64,000 nucleotides of DNA from the NCBI GenBank assembly GCA_964467705.1, contig CAYXUZ010000002.1, forward strand, positions 1 through 64,000, in the 5' to 3' direction. Position 1 is the stretch's first letter. The number at the start of each line of letters is the position of its first letter. The position numbers and the translations under genes were made by a program. This document shows positions 52,078 to 58,574 of this stretch, piece after piece. The notes beneath the pieces were generated by a model, which was not told the DNA's origin, ran no database searches, and saw only the letters and a list, made by a program, of their open reading frames with translations. This DNA is from CAADGU01 sp964467705 (GTDB lineage Bacteria > Chloroflexota > Anaerolineae > Promineifilales > Promineifilaceae).

Positions 52078-53035
52078 TCAAATGGCAATTGACAATTTTC
52101 AATTGACAATTGGCCGTTATGTCCACATCTTATTTATGGACGGTGTGGGTATGGGGGAGGCCGATGCGGCCGTGAATCCATTTGTTACCGCGCAGATGCC
52201 GAATTTGGCCGGGCTGTTCGGCGATGGGTGGTATGTGCCCAACGGCCGTTTGTCTAACGCAACTGCCACTCTCATCCCCACCGACGCCAATCTGGGGTTG
52301 CCCGGCAAACCGCAGAGCGCCACCGGCCAGGCGGCCATCCTCACCGGGCGCAACGTGCCCCAACTCATCGGCGAACATTACGGCCCCAAGCCCAATCAGG
52401 CCGTGCGGCAGGTGATTGCCCAGGGGACGTTGTTTACGGAAGTCACGGCCGTTAACGGCCGTGCCGCTCTCCTTTCCCCGTATCCACAAGGTTATTTCGA
52501 TGCCATTGAGAGTGGCAAGCGGCTCTACTCCTCGGTGCCGCTGGCGGCCACAGAGGCGGGATTGACTCTGATGACGGCGGAGGATTTGCGGTACGGCCGT
52601 GCCATCAGTCCCGACTTCACCGGCCAGGGCTGGCGCGATTATCTGGGGTACAGTGACATACCCGTCTATACACCCCAAGAAGCCGGGCAGCAGTTGGCCC
52701 GCCTGGCGCGGGAGTATCATTTCAGCTTCTTTGAGCATTGGCCCAGCGACCACGCCGGGCATCGTGGTTCATTGGCCGAAGCCGCCCACCATCTGGAATT
52801 GATTGACGCGGCGCTAGGTGGCCTGATCGCAACCTGGAACCAGGAGAATGAAACAGGGATGCTTATCATCACCAGCGATCATGGTAACATTGAAGAAAAA
52901 GGCCATCGCCAGCACACACGCAACCCTGTGCCCACTATCCTGGTCGGGCCCGGTCACGCCGAACTGGCGGCCGACATTCATGATCTGACGGATGTGGCAA
53001 AGGTTGTGCGTGGGTATTTGAGATTGGCAGATTGA
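52058..53035 (+). CDS. Alkaline-phosphatase-superfamily metalloenzyme (iPGM-like)
   Basis: The 325-residue protein has D-G-V-G-M-G-E-A near the start, the nucleophile region S-A-T-G-Q-A-A-I-L-T-G, H-W-P-S-D-H-A-G-H and the metal motif I-T-S-D-H-G-N-I-E-E. This core is shared with cofactor-independent phosphoglycerate mutase and phosphopentomutase. At 325 residues it lacks the large iPGM insertion, so it is a putative metal-dependent phosphatase or sulfatase. The ATG overlaps the thioredoxin gene by 20 nt. The first 14 residues are partly encoded by a heptamer array, so the ATG at 52136 may be the functional start. Confidence 0.78.
   Translation: MSNSTNDQMAIDNFQLTIGRYVHILFMDGVGMGEADAAVNPFVTAQMPNLAGLFGDGWYVPNGRLSNATATLIPTDANLGLPGKPQSATGQAAILTGRNVPQLIGEHYGPKPNQAVRQVIAQGTLFTEVTAVNGRAALLSPYPQGYFDAIESGKRLYSSVPLAATEAGLTLMTAEDLRYGRAISPDFTGQGWRDYLGYSDIPVYTPQEAGQQLARLAREYHFSFFEHWPSDHAGHRGSLAEAAHHLELIDAALGGLIATWNQENETGMLIITSDHGNIEEKGHRQHTRNPVPTILVGPGHAELAADIHDLTDVAKVVRGYLRLAD
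52086..52113. repeat. Heptamer word array (ATTGACA type)
   Basis: CAATTGA-type heptamers (ATTGACA, ATTTTCA, ATTGACA, ATTGGCC) stand in tandem, in frame at the start of the metalloenzyme gene. Confidence 0.7.
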
Positions 53036-53043
53036 GTCGTTGC

Positions 53044-53078
53044 CAGACATCCGATTTCTTGGAGAAATCGGATATCTG
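53044..53078. repeat. 16-bp hairpin CAGACATCC...GATATCTG
   Basis: The arms 53044-53059 and 53063-53078 match with one mispair and a TGG loop. It lies nine nt after the metalloenzyme stop codon and lacks a T tract. Confidence 0.8.
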
Positions 53079-53112
53079 ACCCCAACGAGGGATAGAATCA
53101 GGTGAGAGATGA

Positions 53113-53147
53113 AATTCATAATTCATCCTTCATAATTCACAATTTTA
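53113..53147. repeat. Heptamer word array (AATTCAT type)
   Basis: Five tandem heptamers (AATTCAT, AATTCAT, CCTTCAT, AATTCAC, AATTTTA) end immediately before the GAGGAA ribosome site of the flavin reductase gene. Confidence 0.8.
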
Positions 53148-53156
53148 GAGGAACAC

Positions 53157-53654
53157 ATGACAGTTTCATCCGATGATTACCGTGAGGTGTTGCGCCACTT
53201 TCCGTCAGGAGTAACCATTGTAACAGTGATGGCGCCGGGCCACAGCCAGCCACATGGGCTAACTGTTTCCGCATTTGCCTCCATTTCACCCACGCCGCCT
53301 TTGATCATGATCGCCATTGACCATCGGGGCCTGGGGCATGAGATGTTTGAGGCAGAAGGGGCGGTTTTTGCCGTGAATATACTGGCCCAAGACCAGGCAG
53401 AGTTGTCTAATCGCTTTGCCTGGGTGAAAGATGAAGATCGGTTTTTGGTGGGGGAGTGGCGTACGGCCGTGACCGGCGCACCCATCCTGCAAAATGCAGT
53501 GGCGTGGTTAGACTGTACGATACACGGCCGTATTGTCGCCGGCACCCACACCATCTACATTGGCGAAGTGCAGGCCAGCGGCGTCCCCCGCCCCGATGAA
53601 CTGCCCCTCATCTACTGGAATCGCGGCTACCGCAAACTGGCCCGTCCGGAGTAA
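53157..53654 (+). CDS. Flavin reductase-like (FMN-binding) protein
   Basis: The 165-residue protein shows R-H-F-P-S-G-V-T-I-V-T at the start and G-L-T-V-S-A-F-A-S-I-S-P-T-P-P. F-A-V-N-I-L-A-Q-D-Q follows in the split-barrel FMN domain, with H-T-I-Y-I-G-E-V late. This is the pattern of NAD(P)H:flavin oxidoreductases that supply reduced flavin to monooxygenases. No monooxygenase is adjacent. GAGGAA precedes the ATG. Confidence 0.88.
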   Translation: MTVSSDDYREVLRHFPSGVTIVTVMAPGHSQPHGLTVSAFASISPTPPLIMIAIDHRGLGHEMFEAEGAVFAVNILAQDQAELSNRFAWVKDEDRFLVGEWRTAVTGAPILQNAVAWLDCTIHGRIVAGTHTIYIGEVQASGVPRPDELPLIYWNRGYRKLARPE

Positions 53655-53738
53655 TTGCGGTTGACGCCCCTTCCCGTGCCGTTTAGAATTCAGGCTGAAC
53701 CCAAGCCCCAGTAGCTCAAAGGACAGAGCACCGGACTT

Positions 53739-54361
53739 TAACAAAGGAGCCTCTATAACAGAAACAGAATGTATAGAGTGAACGGCGCCGTATCGGTGAA
53801 CCCTAAATGTCAAGGATGCGACATATGGCAACACCGAGGAAACCATAGGTCACCAAAATGAGAAAGCATCATACTAAAACAAAAGGCGATCTAGGTGTAT
53901 TGAAGGCACAGTGCGCTTTGGCAGAACAGGGATTTATGGTTCTTGTTCCCCAAACTGAACATTCCGAATTTGATCTGGTTGGTTATAAAAACGGCACATT
54001 TGTCAGGATTCAGGTGAAGTATCGAAGTATGGATAAACATGGCACGTTGCAGGTTCATTTCCGTTCGACCTGGGCAGACAGCAACGGTCTCCATGCTTCG
54101 CCACTTAACAAAAACGAAGTAGATGTATATTGCATCTATTGTCCTGATACAGACAAATGCTATTTTTTTGATCACAACATGTTTGGGAAATCAGTAGCAC
54201 TAAGGGTAGATACGCCAAAAAATAATCAGAGACAGAATGTTCATTTTGCCGACGATTATTTGCGGGTTCCGTAGAGACTAGACGCGCCGCACCTGTGATG
54301 GTGAAGGTATAGTCCAGACCACAAACATTTCTCAAATGGCAGTGAAAGCTGTAGTGGTACG
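53739..54361 (+). other. Group I intron in the tRNA anticodon loop, 623 nt
   Basis: The intron follows a U (wobble position 34) and ends in G, as group I splicing requires. Near the 3' end are the conserved core sequences: AGAGACTAGACG (54273-54284) and AAGGTATAGTCC (54304-54315). GACTA (54276-54280) pairs with TAGTC (54310-54314) as P7, and a CACC/GGTG P8 hairpin lies between them. The element resembles the IC3-type introns of bacterial tRNA genes. A protein gene fills 53858-54274; its stop codon overlaps the core. Confidence 0.9.
53858..54274 (+). CDS. Intron-encoded PD-(D/E)XK homing endonuclease
   Basis: The 138-residue protein has K-G-D-L-G-V-L-K-A (Asp11 where Glu is common), then P-x5-E-F-D-L-V with Asp39, and I-Q-V-K-Y with Gln52 and Lys54. 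This D-x(n)-Q-x-K core belongs to the PD-(D/E)XK nucleases found in tRNA group I introns, such as I-Ssp6803I. It would cut intronless alleles of the tRNA gene and promote intron homing. The TAG stop lies inside the intron core element, so gene and ribozyme share bases. The gene is more AT-rich than its surroundings, consistent with transfer. Confidence 0.85.
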   Translation: MRKHHTKTKGDLGVLKAQCALAEQGFMVLVPQTEHSEFDLVGYKNGTFVRIQVKYRSMDKHGTLQVHFRSTWADSNGLHASPLNKNEVDVYCIYCPDTDKCYFFDHNMFGKSVALRVDTPKNNQRQNVHFADDYLRVP

Positions 54362-54405
54362 CTAATCCGATGGTTGGGGGTTCGATTCCCTCCTGGGGTA
54401 TTCAA

Positions 54406-54480
54406 TAAGAGATTGAGAGACTGAGAGATTGATTATGGAGATTGGTCAGTCTCTCAATCTCTCAATCTCTCAATCTCTTA
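54406..54480. repeat. Octamer-word inverted repeat just after the tRNA
   Basis: The 27-nt arms 54406-54432 and 54454-54480 match with one mispair around a 21-nt loop. They are made of GAGATTGA / TCTCAATC octamers. The element starts six bases after the tRNA discriminator base. Confidence 0.9.
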
Positions 54481-54505
54481 ATCTCCTCTCCTAAGGCACA
54501 TATCC

Positions 54506-55525
54506 ATGATTCTCCTCACCGGCGCGACAGGCTTTTTAGGGCACAACCTGGTTCCACAACTGATTGCCGCCGGGTACAAAGTGCGGGCGCTTGTTCGCCC
54601 CACCAGCGATTCCCGCTTTTTGCAAGAATTAGGCGCAGAACTGGCCTTTACCGATGACATCACCGATGGGTATGCCGCCCTGCAAGCGATGAAAGGGTGC
54701 CGCCAAGTCATTCACGCGGCCGGGCTGTTCCGTTTTTGGGGGGATGCGCACCTGTTTTGGCAGACAAATGTAGGGGGAACAACGGCCGTACTTAATGCCG
54801 CCCTCGCCGAACAGGTGGAAAAATTCATCTACATCTCCTCCATCGCTGTTGTCGGCCGCACCCCCACCCAGGCCATCATTGACGAAAACACCATTTGCCG
54901 CCCGCAAGAGCCATACCAGCTTTCCAAGCTAGAAGCAGAAACCCGCGTCCTGGCTTACCACAACGAAGGGCTGCCCGCTATTGTGCTGCGGCCCGGCGCA
55001 TTTTATGGCCCCTGGGGGCGCTACGCCTTCAACCGCCTCTTTTTTGAAGAGCCGCTCAAAGGGTGGCGCATCAAAGTGGATGGTGGCAAACATATCATCT
55101 TTCCCGTTTTTGTGCCGGACGTGGCTCAGGGCATTATGCTGGCGCTGGCCAAAGGACGGCCGGGCGAAATTTATAACATCTGCGGCCGTTCGCTGACGCA
55201 CAACGAAGCCAACGACATTGTCAGCGACCTGGCCGGTATCCACCGCTGGCGCATCAACATGCCCACCTGGGTGGTGCTGGCGCTGGCCCGCAACTGGACG
55301 CGCCTCTCGCAAGTGACGCGCAAAGAGCCGTTCTACCCCATCAACATGGCCCCCTATGTCTTTCAGGATTGGCCCGTTTCCATCGAAAAAGCAGAACGGG
55401 AACTCGGTTTTGTACCCACTTCCTTTGCTGAAGGGGCTTGCCAGACCATGAAATGGTATAAGGAACAGGGAATCTTGGGATTGCGCCGCTTTAAGGGTAA
55501 AACGCCTGACAAGGTGACAGGGTGA
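54506..55525 (+). CDS. NAD-dependent epimerase/dehydratase, HpnA-like
   Basis: The 339-residue short-chain dehydrogenase-like protein starts with I-L-L-T-G-A-T-G-F-L-G-H-N-L (NAD-binding). It has Y-I-S-S-I-A-V-V-G near the catalytic Ser and Y-Q-L-S-K-L-E-A-E (Tyr-x3-Lys). The last codons, coding D-K-V-T-G-stop, come from an octamer array. It resembles hopanoid-associated sugar epimerases and dihydroflavonol reductases. No hopanoid genes are nearby, so the substrate is uncertain. Confidence 0.85.
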   Translation: MILLTGATGFLGHNLVPQLIAAGYKVRALVRPTSDSRFLQELGAELAFTDDITDGYAALQAMKGCRQVIHAAGLFRFWGDAHLFWQTNVGGTTAVLNAALAEQVEKFIYISSIAVVGRTPTQAIIDENTICRPQEPYQLSKLEAETRVLAYHNEGLPAIVLRPGAFYGPWGRYAFNRLFFEEPLKGWRIKVDGGKHIIFPVFVPDVAQGIMLALAKGRPGEIYNICGRSLTHNEANDIVSDLAGIHRWRINMPTWVVLALARNWTRLSQVTRKEPFYPINMAPYVFQDWPVSIEKAERELGFVPTSFAEGACQTMKWYKEQGILGLRRFKGKTPDKVTG

Positions 55526-55544
55526 GGGGGTGACAGGGTGCAAG
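55513..55544. repeat. Octamer array GGTGANNN bridging two genes
   Basis: GGTGACAG, GGTGAGGG, GGTGACAG, GGTGCAAG stand in tandem. They supply the stop codon of the epimerase gene and end one base before the ATG of nnr. Confidence 0.85.
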
Positions 55545-55545
55545 A

Positions 55546-57198
55546 ATGTTAACTCATGCCCCTTTTTGGCCACTAAAAGTATTCACCGTCTCTGAAATGG
55601 TGGCGGCCGAAAAAGCGGCCGATGCCGCTGGTGTCTCCTATGCGCAGATGATGGAAAGCGCGGGGCAGGCGGTAGCGGAAGCCATTATCGCTCGCTATCC
55701 CATTGCCGGGATGCGTGTGTTAGTGCTGGTGGGGCCGGGCAATAATGGGGGCGATGGATTGGTGTGCGGCCGTTACCTGGCGCAGGCGGAGGCAGATGTG
55801 GCCTTTTACCTGAGCAAGACACGCGATCCGGCGACGGATGTGAACTATGCCCAGATTCAGCAAATGGGCTTGTTTGCCGTTGATGCCGGGTTTGACCAGC
55901 GTTTCCGTGTCTTGCGCACCCGGCTGTCCGTCTCTGACCTGGTGGTGGATGCACTGTTGGGCACAGGCGTCACCCGGCCCATCGTGGGCGAACTGGCAAA
56001 GCTGATGCGCCAGTTTGCCGCCGGAATCGAAGAACGTCGCGCCATTCTGCACGAGCAATCCCTCCCTCGTCTCATCTCTCTTTCACCCTCTCGCCCCTCG
56101 CCCTCATCACCTCATCACCTTATCACCGTCGCTGTAGATTGTCCCAGTGGGTTGAATTGTGATACGGGGGTGTTGGATGCGCTGGCGGTGGCGGCTGACC
56201 TGACGGTGACGTTTGCCGGGCCGAAACGGGGGCACTTCATTTTTCCAGGGGCGGCGGCGTGTGGGGAATTGGTGGTGGCGGATATTGGCATCCCGGCTGA
56301 TTTACCGGCGGTGGCTAAGGTGAAAGTGGAGGTGACGACGGCCGTCCGTGCCCATTCCCTCCTGCCTCCCCGCCCCCAAGACGGCCACAAGGGCACATTT
56401 GGCAAAGTGCTGATCGCGGCCGGGAGTGACCGGTATCGTGGTGCGCCGGTTTTGGCGGCAAAGGGGGCTTTCCGGGCCGGGGCCGGGCTGGTAGCCCTGG
56501 CAACACCGGAAGTGGTGCGGTCAACGGCCGTCGTCGCCCTGCCCGAAGCCACCTACCCCCAAGTCACGGCCGAACGGGTGCTGACTGCTCAGGATGCGAC
56601 GGAATTGTGGCCCACGCTGCCGTCGTATGATGCCTTGCTGGTGGGGCCGGGATTGGGGGAAACGGCCGTTGGCGGAACGGCCGTTGACTTCCTGTCTACT
56701 CTGTTAAACGCTCCTTATCTGCCGTCGCTGGTTTTGGACGCCGACGGGCTAAACGGACTGGCGCAGTTACCAGACTGGCCCCGTTTGCTGCCAGCGAACA
56801 CCATTCTCACCCCCCACCCGGCCGAAATGGCCCGGCTGATGGACATTCCGCTGGCTGACTTGCTGGCGCGGGATCGGGTGGAAGTGGCGCAAACGCAGGC
56901 GCAGGCGTGGGGGCAAATCGTACTGCTAAAAGGGGCTTATACGGTGGTGGCGGGGCCGGACGGCCGTGTCACCATTCTCCCTTTTGCCAACCCGGCGCTG
57001 GCCGTGGGCGGCAGCGGCGATGTATTGAGCGGGATCATTGTGGCGTTGTTGGGGCAGGGGGTACGGCCATATGAAGCCGCCATTCTGGGTGGTTATCTGC
57101 ACGGTGCGGCCGCTGCTCTCTATCCCGGCGATACCGGCCTGCTGGCTGGCGAACTGGCGGATCTGGCGCCTCAGGCGATACGATCACTTAAGAGCTAA
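55546..57198 (+). CDS. nnr: Bifunctional NAD(P)H-hydrate epimerase / ADP-dependent dehydratase
   Basis: The 550-residue repair enzyme has an N-terminal YjeF_N epimerase domain (about 10-230; V-L-V-G-P-G-N-N-G-G-D-G and V-A-V-D-C-P-S-G) and a C-terminal YjeF_C dehydratase domain (about 270-545; G-H-K-G-T-F-G-K, L-T-P-H-P-A-E-M-A and V-G-G-S-G-D-V-L). It restores hydrated NAD(P)H. A low-complexity S/P/R insertion at about 173-190, just before the V-D-C-P-S-G strand, is encoded by pyrimidine-rich octamers. ATG without a clear ribosome site. Confidence 0.93.
   Translation: MLTHAPFWPLKVFTVSEMVAAEKAADAAGVSYAQMMESAGQAVAEAIIARYPIAGMRVLVLVGPGNNGGDGLVCGRYLAQAEADVAFYLSKTRDPATDVNYAQIQQMGLFAVDAGFDQRFRVLRTRLSVSDLVVDALLGTGVTRPIVGELAKLMRQFAAGIEERRAILHEQSLPRLISLSPSRPSPSSPHHLITVAVDCPSGLNCDTGVLDALAVAADLTVTFAGPKRGHFIFPGAAACGELVVADIGIPADLPAVAKVKVEVTTAVRAHSLLPPRPQDGHKGTFGKVLIAAGSDRYRGAPVLAAKGAFRAGAGLVALATPEVVRSTAVVALPEATYPQVTAERVLTAQDATELWPTLPSYDALLVGPGLGETAVGGTAVDFLSTLLNAPYLPSLVLDADGLNGLAQLPDWPRLLPANTILTPHPAEMARLMDIPLADLLARDRVEVAQTQAQAWGQIVLLKGAYTVVAGPDGRVTILPFANPALAVGGSGDVLSGIIVALLGQGVRPYEAAILGGYLHGAAAALYPGDTGLLAGELADLAPQAIRSLKS
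56102..56125. repeat. Octamer array CCTCATCA inside nnr
   Basis: CCTCATCA, CCTCATCA, CCTTATCA follow looser pyrimidine words from about 56060. Read on the other strand they are GGTGA-type words like those at 55513. Confidence 0.75.
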
Positions 57199-57305
57199 TC
57201 GGGGGACGGGCATCGGCTCCGTCTGTTAATCCTGTAAGCCCCTGCTGCACTTCGGCCGTGCGGGTATGGTTTACGGCCGTTACGATAGCGATTGGGGGGG
57301 ATGAT

Positions 57306-57368
57306 TTGGGGGGTAAGGCCGTTGCGGTAGACGGCCGTATGTGTGATGATGGGCGGGGATACGGCCGT
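57306..57368. repeat. 63-bp direct repeat, copy 1
   Basis: It pairs with 58344-58406 with about four mismatches; the last 38 bp (57331-57368) are identical. It begins TTGGGGGGTA and is bounded internally by ACGGCCGT palindromes at 57331 and 57361. Confidence 0.9.
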
Positions 57369-57452
57369 GTGCTGGCAAACTTGTAAAAACCAGGTGTACA
57401 CGGTCGGCCGTGACACGGTGAAAAAGCAGGTTCCGGCGGGCAAAGGTGGGGC

Positions 57453-57507
57453 GGCACGGTGGGGACACTGGCCGCAGCCGCCACCAGAAGACCGCGCCGG
57501 AGCAGGG
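57453..57507. repeat. Imperfect inverted repeat, left copy
   Basis: The reverse complement of this 55-bp stretch matches 58221-58274 at roughly three quarters of positions, both running from CCCTGCT to CCACCGTGCC. It lies ten bases before the orphan gene. Confidence 0.75.
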
Positions 57508-57517
57508 GGTAAAACTA

Positions 57518-57964
57518 ATGGAAATACTTCAGGATAGATGGAAAAAACACCAATGCCTCATCATTAATGGAATTGTTTTCGAAGATGGTCGAATTCTTCA
57601 ATTCGACAAGCCTAAAATTGGTAAGAGTACACTGCAAATTGTGAATAAGACAGATTTACAGGTAGCTATTACTGAGTTGGGTGATTATTGGACAACCTTA
57701 ATACCAATTTGTAAAGTTCGATTTCAGGAAGACGATCTTTTAGTAGAATCTGGTCAAGGTGGACTTGGAGAGGATGGTTATGTGGCTGTTTCTAGGGCTT
57801 CTGATAACCACCTAGTTTGGCTTGCTTTTTTTGATTATTCTAACCCCTTCTACAAGGTTTCAGTGAGAAATGCAGAAGCGATTGTTGTGTGTGAAACTAC
57901 TTACGGTGACACATGGCAATTTCATTTAAATGAACCCGATTATATAGAAGTTGACAAAATGTGA
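57518..57964 (+). CDS. Hypothetical protein, 148 residues, AT-rich orphan
   Basis: I do not recognise a family. The protein is soluble, acidic and beta-rich, with W-K-K-H-Q-C-L-I-I-N-G-I-V-F-E-D-G-R, E-L-G-D-Y-W-T-T-L and an ending in D-Y-I-E-V-D-K-M. Its codons are much more AT-rich than neighbouring genes and it has no ACGGCCGT copy, whereas the flanks are packed with them. A GGGGG tract 8 nt before the ATG could serve ribosomes. Repeats enclose it on both sides, so it is probably a transferred gene, possibly an immunity-type protein, which is speculation. Confidence 0.65.
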   Translation: MEILQDRWKKHQCLIINGIVFEDGRILQFDKPKIGKSTLQIVNKTDLQVAITELGDYWTTLIPICKVRFQEDDLLVESGQGGLGEDGYVAVSRASDNHLVWLAFFDYSNPFYKVSVRNAEAIVVCETTYGDTWQFHLNEPDYIEVDKM

Positions 57965-58069
57965 TTGTCCAATTCTTCCTGGGATGTGATCTCCCTAAGC
58001 TGTAGACCTGTGTTCCGTACCTTACCACAGTTGTTTGCCCATCACTAGCCTGTTTTCGTCGGTTTCGGT

Positions 58070-58168
58070 ATGGCTTTTATTCATTGCCCCTGCTGCGGAC
58101 AAGCCTTGTCAAGTTCCGAAAAGTGGGAAAAAGAGTCAACAGGCACAAGCACCTACGGAGAGGCTTGA
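58070..58168 (+). CDS. Possible 32-residue zinc-knuckle peptide or gene fragment
   Basis: The frame reads M-A-F-I-H-C-P-C-C-G-Q-A and then a hydrophilic tail to TGA. C-P-C-C-G resembles the first half of a zinc ribbon. No second Cys pair or ribosome site is visible, so it may be the start of a broken gene. Confidence 0.25.
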   Translation: MAFIHCPCCGQALSSSEKWEKESTGTSTYGEA

Positions 58169-58343
58169 CATCAAGCAATTCCGGCGGGATCCCTGCTCTG
58201 GCGTCGTCTTCGGGCGGTTACCCTGCTGCGGTGTGGTCTTCGTCGGTAGCTACGGCCGCTGCACCCACCGTGCCACATCTGCTTGCCAGTCACCAGCCCA
58301 CTTTCTGTCGCAGGCTGTTTGGCTTTTAGTGCGGCGTTGCTTT

Positions 58344-58406
58344 TTGGGGGGTACGGCCGTCACGGTATACGGCCGTATGTGTGATGATGGGCGGGGATAC
58401 GGCCGT
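58344..58406. repeat. 63-bp direct repeat, copy 2
   Basis: The partner of 57306-57368. ACGGCCGT copies lie at 58353, 58369 and 58399. Confidence 0.9.
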
Positions 58407-58574
58407 CACTTCCTGACCGGCCACGTTTTGGGATAGATGCACAACGGGCGACGGCCGTACCAACAACCCCTGTGTTGTGGCGAATGGGAGGGAAGCATGA
58501 TTTGGGTGTATTTACCGATAGTGATGTGATAACTCAAGAACGACGGCCGTTACTCATTCCCCTAACGGCCTTCT

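Larger units (their letters stand above)
53705..54400 (+). tRNA. tRNA-Arg (anticodon UCU), interrupted by a group I intron
   Basis: Exon 1 (53705-53738) gives acceptor GCCCCAG, D arm GCTC/GAGC with GG in the loop, and anticodon strand CCGGA with C-T-T. Exon 2 (54362-54400) gives C-T-A-A, TCCGA, a 5-nt variable loop, T arm GGGGG-TTCGATT-CCCTC, acceptor CTGGGGT and discriminator A. Joined, the loop is C-T-T-C-T-A-A with anticodon TCT and the length is 73 nt. The acceptor pairs fully (one G-T); the 27-43 pair is a C-A mismatch. CCA is not encoded. Confidence 0.92.
57965..58574. other. Gene-poor 610-bp stretch, degenerate and repeat-rich
   Basis: No convincing long gene. It holds tandem CCCTGCT units of about 30 bp (58191-58220, 58221-58250), the right inverted-repeat copy (58221-58274), the second direct-repeat copy (58344-58406) and five ACGGCCGT palindromes. 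Frames across it lack ribosome sites and recognisable motifs apart from the short CPCCG frame at 58070. It looks like the decayed edge of an inserted segment. Confidence 0.6.

Noticed and set aside
53858..54274. The ORF as an ordinary free-standing hypothetical gene
   Set aside because: It lies between a split tRNA and group I core sequences, and its stop codon sits inside the core, so it is intron-encoded.
54406..54480. CRISPR-like look of the tandem octamers
   Set aside because: The units are 8 nt with no spacers and no cas genes nearby, so this is a tandem word array and not a CRISPR array.
57199..57484. Minus-strand 98- and 82-residue ORFs before the orphan gene
   Set aside because: His/Pro/Arg-rich frames across a repeat-dense stretch, with no ribosome sites or motifs.
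58035..58436. 133-residue plus-strand ORF in the gene-poor stretch
   Set aside because: It runs through tandem and direct repeats with Cys/Gly/Arg-rich composition and no recognisable domain; probably chance or decayed sequence.
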